From contig QANT01000760.1 in NCBI GenBank assembly GCA_003254885.1, forward strand, positions 49,925 through 113,924: 64,000 nucleotides of DNA, written 5' to 3'. Made by a program: the position numbers and the translations under genes. The notes below the pieces were generated by a model, which was given only the letters and a program-made list of their open reading frames with translations, did not search any database and had not been told where the DNA came from. The first letter of the stretch is position 1. Each line of letters starts with the position of its first letter. Positions 48,917-59,929 of this stretch are shown one piece after another. Source of the DNA: Purshia tridentata (lineage: Eukaryota > Streptophyta > Magnoliopsida > Rosales > Rosaceae).

Positions 48917-49874
48917 CTCATCACTACTGTGAACTGTGTGTATGACCAGCAGCTTTAAGACACGTGTGGTGGTGGGAAAAAATCATATAAGCGAGATATA
49001 GATATAAATTATAGATTATACGTACGCGATGCATGTGGAAATATAGGTTTATAATATATATGATAGGGGTGACGAGATTATAAGTGTGGTTTATGCATAA
49101 CTAAATTATCCTTAATTTTTAAACATATTATTTAAATTATATAAAGCAATAAGAGTATAGTTGATATTTCAAGATTGACAAAGAGAGTTCTATTTATAAC
49201 AACAATATAGATAGATATTTCAAATGCGAACTGCTTTGAGTTATTGAGACCCATGAATGTAACCAAGATTTAGGTGAGCTTCATCTTCTTCTTTAATCAT
49301 GTAATCGGGTTCTTACCACCCAAAAAAAAAAAATATTTATGTATCGGGTTTATATAACTAAACTTTTTGAACTTTTTGGCTTTTAAACAAAATGATATTT
49401 GAAAAAGTGGATAGCATTCTCAAAGCAAAAATGTGTATATAATTGTTGTATCCAACTTTTCTCTCACGTTCAACCTCTTTACATGTCAAGTAATATGATT
49501 AATTTTGTAAAAGAAATGTTGTACACAACGGTTGCATATAAGAATTTCAGCTTCTTGACTCTTTTCTACCTTGGTGTTGTCATCTTAGTGGTCCAAGACT
49601 CCTACGTAGCATATGGAGTTAGGATAGTAAATTGGTAAGCCTCAACTTCAAGAGTTGGAGATCTCTTGGTCCCAAATACTTTGTTCTTTCTTGTCCCCTC
49701 TTCACAAAATTGATAAAAAAATACATTTTTCTTAAAAGTAAAATAATAATTAAGAAGCATATCTCAAACTTTGTGAGAGGAGACAGGGAGGGACAGAGTA
49801 TTTGGGAACAGAAGATCTTCACTCGATGAATCATCATGCATTAAGAACAAATTAAAATATGGGAGGTGCTAGGA
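48917..49874. other. Intergenic downstream of GPAT copy A
   Basis: 3' flank of copy A, then AT-rich sequence. ORFs at 49399-49638 and 49619-49837 overlap on opposite strands and have no recognisable domain. Confidence 0.45.
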
Positions 49875-50244
49875 GGCCTCAAAATTAGGTGCCTCAAAAT
49901 GGCCTCAGTAATATGGAATTTTTATGTCGTAATTTTGTTTCATTAATTTAAAACCACGCCATAATTAATTGTCATATCAGAATTTTTAAGGATATATCTA
50001 CCCTTTTAATTAAATTACAAACAATAAGATTAAATTAAAAAAATTAAAAACAATACAGAAATATTGAAAAACATACAGAAATTACAATTACGTTTTTCAA
50101 AATTTTATATGTTTTTTAATTAAAAGGGTAATTATGTCATTAAAAATACTGATGTAGCAATTAAAATATGAAATGGATAATCATAATTATGAAATGAAAA
50201 TTCCACCTCATTGAGGCAATTTTGAGACACCTCATTTTGAGGCC
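49875..50244. mobile_element. Foldback MITE, about 370 bp
   Basis: The left end GGCCTCAAAATTAGGTG and the right end CACCTCATTTTGAGGCC are inverted complements with few mismatches. The complementarity continues inwards for more than 100 bp: ACCCTTTTAATTAAA near 49998 pairs with TTTAATTAAAAGGGT (inverted) near 50114. No protein is encoded. No clear target duplication could be seen, so the superfamily is uncertain. Confidence 0.7.
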
Positions 50245-51084
50245 CAAAATCATTTTCTTTAAAATATCTTGGTGCTTGGATTGGATATTAATTACATGAC
50301 CATTGAACAATGAAAGTGAATTAAACCTAAACCATTTATTGGTGGCCAGAGGCCCACAGGCCAGGGGTGGAAAGCATAAATATGTGGAAGCATTGGTACA
50401 AAGTAGTAGTAAGCTTTCATTTTCACACAAGAGGGAAAGAGGTCAGTAGAGGGGGACTACATTACATGCATGATGCATGAAAGTGAAAGAAAGCTTAAAA
50501 GTTTCACCAATCATCATGCAATCTTGAAATGTAATATTTCTTCTATAACCAAATTTCATTCTTTGTTGTCCCTAAAAAGAAAAATAATGAATTAGTGAAG
50601 ACCTCAAGAAAAATTTCAGTTCTGAATCATAAATTCGGAGGAAACTTTAATTTATTTGATGGCCCCAAGCACCAATAGCGTTAGTTAGTTAGACCAGCCT
50701 CATGACAACCTTGATTTATATTTTTTTTCAACACTCTTGCCTCTTACCTTTATTTATTTAAAAATTTCTAAGCATGTCCAAGTGTTGATGAAAATGGAAA
50801 CTACGAGCAACAAAGGGAAAAGGACATACACCAGCAAAGGAAAAGGTATGAATTATATTGCAGTATATTGTGGTGTATCTTTGGATGAAATTTGTAGTGT
50901 TTTTAGAATGGTTAAAAAACACAAGAAATATGACTTAATTTCTCTTCTTTTTTTTTCTTTTTATATTAGGTTTCATTATTTGTTTCATGGACCCAATCGG
51001 ATGGCCCAAGCCTAGCCGGATCCTAAAGCCCAACAAAGAAATAAAAAATAGGCTTTTTAATAAAGCACACATTGGAGTCATAAA
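50245..51084. other. Intergenic, 3' flank of GPAT pseudogene copy B
   Basis: No gene recognised. The 92-codon frame at 50737-51015 lacks a recognisable domain and ends in low-complexity sequence. Confidence 0.4.
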
Positions 51085-53373
51085 TCACCTTGAGCCCTTC
51101 AAGCTCCCATCATTGCCTGCCAATATCATGTACTTGTATTTCCTTGTGAGACTTGTGCATTCAAATTCCAAAGCTTTCCCAATCTCATTTTGCACATAAT
51201 TGGCAACTTCAAACCTTGATTTCCCACCAAACTTGCAAGTGTATGATCCTGGCAATTTCTCAAGAAACCTAATGGTGTAAACAGGATGTGGGTTCATGAA
51301 GTGAAACACTGGATCCAAGAATTTAAACCTGTTATGATTGGTGGAGCCCAAAACCATTTTACATTGTGCAGGGGGCCCACTCACTATCTGACAGCATCAT
51401 TTCAGCCATCCCCTTCTTTTTTTCTTTCTGATCATGATATTCCTTCCTTTCCTTTGCTGTCGGGGCATGTAGCGGATCCTAAGAAGAAAAAGGCTGAGAT
51501 AGAAGACAGGCATAATCAGAACAAAATTGGTGGTGTCGGTGTCTTTCTTTTCTCTCTGTGTGAGTCTCTCAGTGTGCGAAGTTATTCACAGGGGCTGCTG
51601 CATTTCCTTTCTGTGAAGCAGAGGAGCTTGCTATTACGAAGAGCAAGCAGAGAGTGTGTGTTAGAGAGAGTCAAAGCAAAGAAACAGAGAGAGGTGTACG
51701 AGAGAGATTCATAGAGTGTATGTGGTATCAGCTGATCCATATTCTTTGTAATTTCTTCTATCATATTAGTGAAAGTGGGTGTGCTAAGTGGATGTAGGCA
51801 GTTGAGCCGAACCACTATAAATCTGTGTTGGTTGTTTGTGTAAATGCTTCTGGGCCATTCCATTTTTGTATTCATTGCAGGTGTGAGACTGGTGGGGTTA
51901 TCAAGCTATCAGTCCTAACAAAACCCACTTGCAGTTGTTCCATAAAACATGGTCACTTGCACATCTATGGCCACAGGGACTATGTCATCAGTCAGCTCAG
52001 CAAATAAGGGACTGAACCTCAACAAATAGGGCTCTCTGCAGGTGGTTCCTTCTGGGCAAACCACAAGGTCACCTTGGCTTAGCAACTTGTCCATTGCTTT
52101 CCCATCTCTGTCTCTGTCTCTTGTTAATCTGATAGTCCTCATAGGGGCAATTACCTCATTGACTTTACTCAAGCTGTATGTGACTGCGGTGAGAGATTTA
52201 TTGGTAGCTAATTGGACATAGAGTGGGTCAAGCAAGGTTCTGTGGTTGCACACATACAGTATGCCCCTTGGTTTTTCATTACCATAAATTGTGGAGGTAA
52301 TGGCAGAGTTGGGTGTTGAAATTGTGGTAATTGTCCCTGTAAAGGCCCAGATTTGAGCACAAATGTTGAGAGGTAGAAATATGCCACTGAGGATTCTGAT
52401 GATGCTGATGCAAATTCCTAGTGGCATCCAGATGAACATGGCCAAGGTGGCAAGTGGGGTTGGCCTGAAGGCCAATCTTCCATCATGGAAGATCAATGGC
52501 TTTGGGTATTTCTCTCTTGGAAGGCTTTGCCAGTTCTTCTTCTCAGCTTCAGTCACCAAGTAAACCTCCTCCTACAAAACATATATATACATATTTATGG
52601 TATTAATTATTAAAATTAAGAGAAAATAGATCAAAACCCACAAACAGTTTCACATAAACCTTGCAATTAGAAAAGAGCTGCTGATGGAGAAATTTATTGT
52701 GGCAACCAATTATACCAATATCTTGACCACCTGATGATTTCTCATCTCCAAAACTCTGATATGCATCTAAACTGTTTGTCTTTTTTTCCTCCATGAGACC
52801 CACAAAGTACCCACCAACCACCTTGAGTTCTCTTGCAACAACAGCATCAACCCCAACATAATCCTTCAAAAACCCTTCAACCATGACTCTTGGCATGTCA
52901 CTCACTGCCACCTTTTTCCCACATCTCATCACCACATCAAAGCCTTCACACCCAACATCCTCCAAGAAGAACTTGGGCAGCACAGCTGTCCCAATTCTCA
53001 TTGCTTCCTTTCTAACCCCAAAAAAGCATAAGAAAACCATCACATTGAGCCCCACCTCTCCACCAACCAAACACACAAAAGGGCTTACAAGAAGCAGAAC
53101 GAGAGCCCTCAAGAGCCCACCAGCTTCAAAAGCCGCAAGCATGAAGTAAGGAAACAGTGAACATGATCTCAGCAATGTTTCGTCAAAGTGGAAAAACAAT
53201 GTTTTGTTTGGAAGCTCCCCTTCTTTGTGATCAAGGGAGCTGAATTTCTTAAATTTGAAGTGGGTGGCATGGGCCTTGCTGGCCTTACTTTGGACAGAGG
53301 ATGTGTTCCTTGGCTTGCTATGGACTTTGAAGGAGGAGGAATGAGCTTTCAGTGAGATTAGATTTTCAGACAT
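51085..53373 (-). pseudogene. GPAT copy B, coding exon split by a solo LTR
   Basis: Paralog of copies A and C. Exon 1 is 52660-53373 (start MSENLISL); exon 2 begins at 52571. Exon 2 reads normally through both acyltransferase boxes (NHRTLLDP and PEGTTCREP) to TTASGF. It then enters a 591-bp solo LTR and meets a stop at 51915-51917, predicting a truncated product of about 456 residues. The rest of the exon (KFLDPVFHFMNPHPVYTIRF to SLKGSR and stop) resumes on the far side of the insert, 51085-51329. Apart from the insertion no frameshift or stop was seen, so the break looks recent. The truncated protein would lack about 80 C-terminal residues conserved in the family. Intron retention, an alternative end, or splicing out of the LTR cannot be excluded without transcripts. 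Confidence 0.85.
51330..51920 (+). mobile_element. Solo LTR (591 bp) inside GPAT copy B exon 2
   Basis: Starts TGTTA and ends TAACA, perfect inverted LTR termini, with the 5-bp target duplication AAACC at 51325-51329 and 51921-51925. Comparison with copy C shows the same site uninterrupted (TTTAAACCCACTTGC). The plus strand has GTAGGCAGTTGAGCCGAACC near 51796, the copia-type R/U5 signature also seen in the LTR at 6.0 kb. No primer-binding site or internal region follows, so it is solo. Its termini and length differ from the 6.0 kb LTR, indicating another family. Confidence 0.9.
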
Positions 53374-56300
53374 CTTTGGTTAGTTTTTTGCGATGGATAC
53401 CTGCATGGGTGGACTAATTTATACATTGTTTGGTTAATTAATTACCATTTTTATTTTATTTTTGCTAAGGAGCCTTTTACAATTTAGTTATGGACATTTT
53501 TCAACTGGGAACAACCAATGAGTGCAAAGATATTGTGCATAACATACTTTTTTATCGGTCTTTCTCTCATGCAAACTCAAATCATATATAGGGACTATGT
53601 CCAGACCTGAATACTATACGACAATACATGATATTCATCATATATTAAAACATCTCTATATGACAATACATGATGTACATCATACATCAAAACATCCTAT
53701 AAGGCAATACATGGTGTTCATATATCCTATACCCTATATCAGTAAGTTTTCATACATGAAAATGTTCTTATATAGAATAAGCATTATGTATCGTAGTTTA
53801 TATAATATACAGTTCAAATGACTTGCATAATTTAGAAATATATAAAATTTAAAAAGTAATATAAAAAATAAACGATTCCTATCATAAGATTATATCGTGA
53901 GATATAAAAATATAAAAAAAGAAAAAATGTATAAGCAAAATATAAGTAGTTATCATTTCTCATCAAACTTTAAAGGTTTTGCTATCATGCATCCTGTAAT
54001 GTAGTACTCGATCTGCCCGGCCATGTTTTTCCATCTTGGAGTCGACTGTGGGGAGAAAACCTAACTGTTGGGTTGTTTCAATCCTTCCATATATATGCTA
54101 CCTATCCATTACAGCCTACAGCCAGCGGCCACCAATAAATTTTTTATGTTTAATTCACTTTCATTGAACATTCAGTGCTCATGCATGTAATTATTATCCA
54201 ATCCAAACTATTTTAATTTCTTACTCGTGCATATGACTCACCAACCGAATCAATTACCCAATTTACTTTTCTTTTATTGGGGAAGAGGGAATCAAGCAAC
54301 AACTTATGGTAGAGAGCTTGAGTCTAAAATTTTATTTACTGTGAGAACGTCAAGTGTAGTGTCTAAAATTTAAAATGCTGATAGTCATGTATCATTGCTA
54401 ATTATGAGAATGATCCAATTTCTTTCATAGTATTAGAACATATTTACGTACCCACGTGTGTTAGGCTTCGTGGCTACACGTACCTCACCTAATTAATATG
54501 AGTTGTCCAGCCACGTATTTGACTTAAGTGACACAACATGTGCAAAGACGTTTAAGATATGTAGAGTGTGATTGGATACTCTAATTATCATTATCCTTAA
54601 TTATATATATGAATTTCACCTCTATTAGATATTTGCTACACATGTGATAAAAAAAAAAATAGTACACTTAACATTACTCGTTGGCCTACATGTAAACTAT
54701 ATGCGTGCATTTGTCGCTTTGCCATATGCATGGTACCTTGATGGATCTACTCCTTTAAAGCAATATAATATCCGTTTATAAAAAATAAAATGTAAATTTG
54801 TCAAAGATGGGTCCAAACAGTTGATACCAACCAATAGTGATCACGTCCAAAATTTAAAATGCATATTCATTATAGTTAATGGGAGTTGGAAGGCTTTTAT
54901 AAACGTGTGCCCTAGGATTCTAAGAAACATGTTAGGTTGTTGTAAATATGTTTAAATGGGCAACTCATGACACCCAATTAGCTAGGCCAAATTTTCTTCT
55001 TTCCATGCCCTATGAGAAATGAGACTAGTCTTGGTAATATCAAACCACTTCCTACCCATATAAGGCTTTGAGCCTCTCAAGATTTTTTGAATGAAATTTG
55101 AATGAAATCTTAAAAATTTGGCTTGCGTTGACCTATTTTTAAAAGTTTGGTGCTTTGATTATCCAAAATCATAGTTGATAGGAAAAATTAACAATTAAGC
55201 CTAAAATTTCATAGATACATAATTGATGCTAAGTGGATTACAATTAACAATGAATTTCTTTTTATTCTTTGTTAAAATGTAATAAAAAATTTTTTTATCC
55301 TTCTGGGTTGGACGTAAAGGTTGGTTAACTTGAATTATAGCCCATCTAAATTCATCAAAAACAAAATTTTTACTTGGCAAAATAAGAGTGTAGTAGCTCA
55401 TAGCCCACAAAAAGTCAAGCTTAGCCCATAAACCAAACCTCTTTCTTCAACAGCTTTAGGGCCTGTTTAGGACTACGTTTACACCTATATAATCCCTTTT
55501 TTTTTTATAGTTTTTGTTAGAATGGCTACTATGAGGTATTGTGAGGGACTATTTTATAAGATCCTCATTCTCAGAGACAGAGAGATGAGAGAGAAAGAGG
55601 TGCAGAGAGTGATCAGGATAGATCAATAATAAATTAGCATCCCCCAATTTAAAAGTAGTCAAGTAGCAATAACCAGTTATGCTTCAATTAATCATAATGC
55701 TCCCAACCCTCGAATCAAAGAAAAAACGAGCCGCCTAAACAACTATGATATCAAAACTCGCTGACATGTGCTCCATTTTGAGTGATCTATAGGCTATTTT
55801 TGAGGCTTTAAGATTGTGATCTCAAAGGTGCTTGAAGGGTTTTGAGTTTGTATATAAATATTTTCTGGTAGACATCTTGATGAGATGGAGAAAGTCTGGT
55901 TTGTTACAAATTAAAACATAAATTTTATTACTTCACCATAGAAAATTTATGAAGAAAATGAAAATATTGATAGATTAATAAAGGTAACATATTAATACTT
56001 TAAAACATGAGCCAATTTTTCAGTAAGAAGGATTAAAAAAAAGGGGTCTGAATTTATTTCAGTGAGTGTTTATGGTCTGATAACAGAGAGATAAATACAG
56101 AGCTTTCCTATACTACTTTGTTTGGGAATGGCGTAAGAAGAAAGGGATGAAGAAAGTGGAAGGTGTTAATAAAAATGGTTTTGTAACTTTGTATACTGAA
56201 TAATGGAGGGGTAAAAGGAAATTAAAATTTGATGATTTTGTGTTTAATGCAAATCAGAATGAGGTTTTTGGTTTATACGATTCACCTTTCTCAATATGCA

Positions 56301-58217
56301 CGTGGAAGCGATTGTCAATTATAAATGCTTAGAGTAACTGTGAATAACATTTCTCTTTTAAAACGTTAAATGAGTTCAATTTCATTTAAATTTTTTAAGG
56401 TGAATATCTGATGTGAGAATATTACCATCATTTTAAACATCATATAATTTACCTAAACTAATTATGAGAATCCAAAATTACTAAAGTGTCATTGCACGTG
56501 AGGGTCACGTTGTGAGTAAGTATGAATAGTATGTGAGAACAATAATAACTCAATAGTTTGAAGGGGTGAAGTCTTTCCTTAGTGACTTTGTTATAAATTT
56601 CTGTTTTGGTTACAATAAACTGAATTGAATTGTTAATCTGTCTAATGCTAATTTATTAGTGCACTCACCCACCCTCAATACTTGAATTAACCCTAAAATT
56701 TAATTACTTTATACAAATTTTGAATATATAACTTTCAGGCCTAATGTGGCCCATGATCATAAAGGGCCGAGCTTAATTCTTCAAGGCCCGGCCCGGCCCA
56801 GCTGCCCTCCGAGAAAATTGACGAGATCATGAATCGTGGGGACCGTTGTCATCATAAACTAAGAAAATGAAAGCTTTTAAAACACTCTGGTTTTGCTGCT
56901 CCAGATCCGATTCCATTTCACCTTTTTAGGTTGATAGCGTTGATGTTTCTCACATGCTATGTACATAACACTGCTACAACAAAGACATTGACCACAAAAT
57001 CAGATTTGGGTTTAATTGTGCATTCTCTAAATATCATCTTAATCCAATTACAATTTGGCAGTTCAATATTTTTCTTGAATTGTGCGAGTTGGAAATATGT
57101 ATGACCGTTTAATCCAACACATAAATTGTTTGTCATTTGTAAGGTCATGACAAAATTTAGGCATTTAACTCAAAATCTATTAACAATGAATAAAAAAGCT
57201 TAACAACTTATAAATAACTATACAAGACTATACATTTTATTTTCTATATGAGATTCTTTCATTCAACATTGAAAAGATGCAAACTATCAACAATGCGTTA
57301 AAATAAACTTGAGAAACTACATTGTATAATCTCTATTTCGGAAAAAAAATTATTAGGTGTATCCAATACACCGCCATGTATTAGACAGTATATATATATA
57401 ATATTAATAAGATATAGTAATATTTAACCATATTATGACATGTTAAAATGAATTAATTACACCATATGACGATGTATCGATTACACAAACAATCGTTTTC
57501 AAGACTAACTTTTTTAACCCTAGCACCAACCCACTTATTTTTCTAAAACCAGATTTTTACTTGAAATATCTATAATGCCCTTGATATAAATTATCTTATC
57601 AAAGATTCAAAGCTCAAAATCTATTATCGTAGCTTATTGTTTTTTGTTTCACTCTCAGCCTCTCTCTAAGAAAACATATGCAAGAGGAAGACGGCGTCGC
57701 CACCACGATCGAGACGATCTGACTCCACCGCACCTTGAGACTCCACTTCGCTCCCATCAACCACCTTGAGTCAGTACTCCAAAATCAATTTGCGAGTTTT
57801 TTTTTTTTTTAATGTAATTAAGCTTGAAAAGAAAGCATTGACAAAAACAATGACAAAGAGATCCACGATTGAGATTGAACATCCAAACTCTTCCATGAAA
57901 TTTTCTGAGTTTTGAGGATATGAGTTTGTTAATATTGCCAAAGTTCAGTTGACATTCTGGTTGCATGATCTGTTGCCTGGTTCACTTTTTCAGTCTTTAA
58001 GAAAGACGGAACACAAAGCCCAATTACATAGTTATTTAACAAGAAGATAAATCTCACATAATTCATGTAGTTACAGAATTACAGTCATGGGTCTCATCAC
58101 TTAATAAAACAATTCACAGTTCAAATAATATATAAAGTTGATGCTAGCTTGCATGATCTTGTTCTCACCATACACACGTCTTAAAAGCTGTGGTCAAGCA
58201 CAAATTGTAGTCATGAG
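53374..58217. other. Intergenic between GPAT copies B and C
   Basis: About 4.8 kb without a recognised intact gene. It contains the promoter of copy B (about 53374-53500), a short tandem repeat at 53619-53730 and an orphan GGCCC-rich promoter-like stretch at 56740-56830. AGGGCCTGTTTAGGACTACG at 55459 resembles starts of common plant DNA transposons, but no partner end was found. CT-rich coding-like fragments near 57650-57770 contain no sustained frame. Confidence 0.45.
53619..53730. repeat. About 42-bp imperfect tandem repeat, 2.7 copies
   Basis: Successive copies begin GACAATACATGATATTCATC, GACAATACATGATGTACATC and GGCAATACATGGTGTTCAT at about 42-bp spacing. Non-coding; lies upstream of GPAT copy B. 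Confidence 0.8.
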
Positions 58218-59929
58218 TCACCTTGAGTCCTTCAAGCTCCCATCAGTGCCTGCCAATATCATGTACTTGTCTTTCCTTGTGAGACTTGTGCACTCGAATT
58301 CCAAAGCTTTCCCAATCTCATTTTGCACATAATTGGCAACTTCAAACCTTGATTTCCCACCAAACTTGCAAGTGTATGATCCTGGCAATTTCTCAAGAAA
58401 CCTAATGGTGTAAACGGGATGTGGGTTCATGAAGTGAAACACTGGATCCAAACATTTAAACCCACTTGCAGTTGTTCCATAAAACATGTTCACTTGCACA
58501 TCTATGGCCACAGGGACTATGTCATCAGTCAGCTCAGCAAATAAGGGACTGAACCTCAACAAATAAGGCTCTCTGCAGGTGGTTCCTTCTGGGCAAACCA
58601 CAAGGTCACCTTGGCTTAGCAACTTGTCCATTGCTTTCCCATCTCTCTCTCTGTCTCTTGTTAATCTGATAGTCCTCATGGGGGCAATTACCTCATTGAC
58701 TTTACTCAAGCTGTATGTGACTGCGGTGAGAGATTTATTGGTAGCTAATTGGACATAGAGTGGGTCAAGCAAGGTTCTGTGGTTGCACACATACAGTATG
58801 CCTCTTGCTTTTTCTTCATCAGTACCATTCGATGAGGTAGTTGAGGACTTATTAATGTTGGGTCTTGAAATTGTGGTAATTGTGCCTGTAAAGGCCAATA
58901 TTGGGGTACAAATGCTGTGAGGTAGAAATATACCACATAGGAACCTAATGATGCAGATGCAAATTCCTAGTGGCATCCACATTAACATGGCCAAGGTGGC
59001 AAGTGGGTTTGGCCTGAAGGCCAATCTTCCATCATGGAAGATCAATGGCTTTGGGTATTTCTTTCTTGGAAGGCTTTTCCAGTTTTTCTTCTCAGCTTCA
59101 GTCACCAAGTAAACCTCCTCCTGCAAACATATATATATGGGTACAATTAATTGTTAAAATTAAGAGAAAAATTAAAGTGCAAAACCCAAAAAACAATTTC
59201 AAATAAAGGACCAACCTTGCAATGAGAAAAGAGTTGCTGATGGAGAGATCTATTGTGGCAACCAATTATACCAATTGCTTGACCACCTGATGATATCTCA
59301 TCTCCAAGAATCTGATTTGCATACAAACTGTTTGTCTTTTTTTCCTCCATAAGACCTAAAAAGTACCCACCAACCACCTTGAGTTCTCTTGCAACAACAG
59401 CATCAACCCCAACACAATCCTTTAAAAACCCTTCAACCATGACTCTGGGCAAGTCACTCACTCCCACCTTTTTCCCACATCCCATCACCACATCAAAGCC
59501 TTCACACCCAACATCCTCCAAGAAGAACTTGGGCAGCACAGCTGTCCCAACTCTCATTTTTTCTTTTCTAACCCCAAAAAAGCATAAGAAAACCATCACA
59601 TTGAGCCCCAGCTCCCCACCAACCAAACACACAAAAGGGGCTGAAAGAAGCAAAACAAGAGCCCTCAAGAGCCCACCAGCTTCAAAAGCCACAAGCATGA
59701 AGTAAGGAAACAGTGAACATGATCTCAACAATGCTTCCTCAAAGTGGAAGAACAATGTTTTGCTTGAAAGCTCCCCTGCTTTGTGAGCAAGGGAGCTGAA
59801 TTTCTGGAATTTGAAGTGGGTTGCATGGGGCTTGCTGGCCTTACTTTGGAGGGAGGATGTTTTGCTTGGCTTGCTATGGACTTTGAAGGAAGAACAAAGA
59901 GCTTCTAGTGAAAATAGCTTTCCAGACAT
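58218..59929 (-). CDS. Glycerol-3-phosphate acyltransferase, land-plant family (copy C, intact)
   Basis: Same function as copy A: acyl-CoA-dependent acylation of glycerol-3-phosphate in extracellular-lipid or related pathways. Exons 59216-59929 and 58218-59120 on the minus strand give 538 residues. The start MSGKLFSLEA is shared in position with copy B (MSENLISLKA) and, before its stop, copy A (MSGKL). Phosphatase motif I (FFHFEEALLRS, about 60-70) lacks the aspartates expected of an active DxDxT phosphatase, so the product is probably lysophosphatidic acid rather than monoacylglycerol. Hydrophobic segments lie at about 73-120 and around residues 280-320. Acyltransferase box I NHRTLLDP has His352 and Asp357; the PEGT box is at about 415-418. 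FEVANYVQNEIGKALEFECT near the C-terminus is typical. This is the only member of the cluster with an undisturbed frame from the ancestral start. Confidence 0.92.

Noticed and set aside
55459-56330. Possible DNA transposon beginning AGGGCCTGTTTAGG
   Set aside because: No matching inverted end or duplication could be found downstream.
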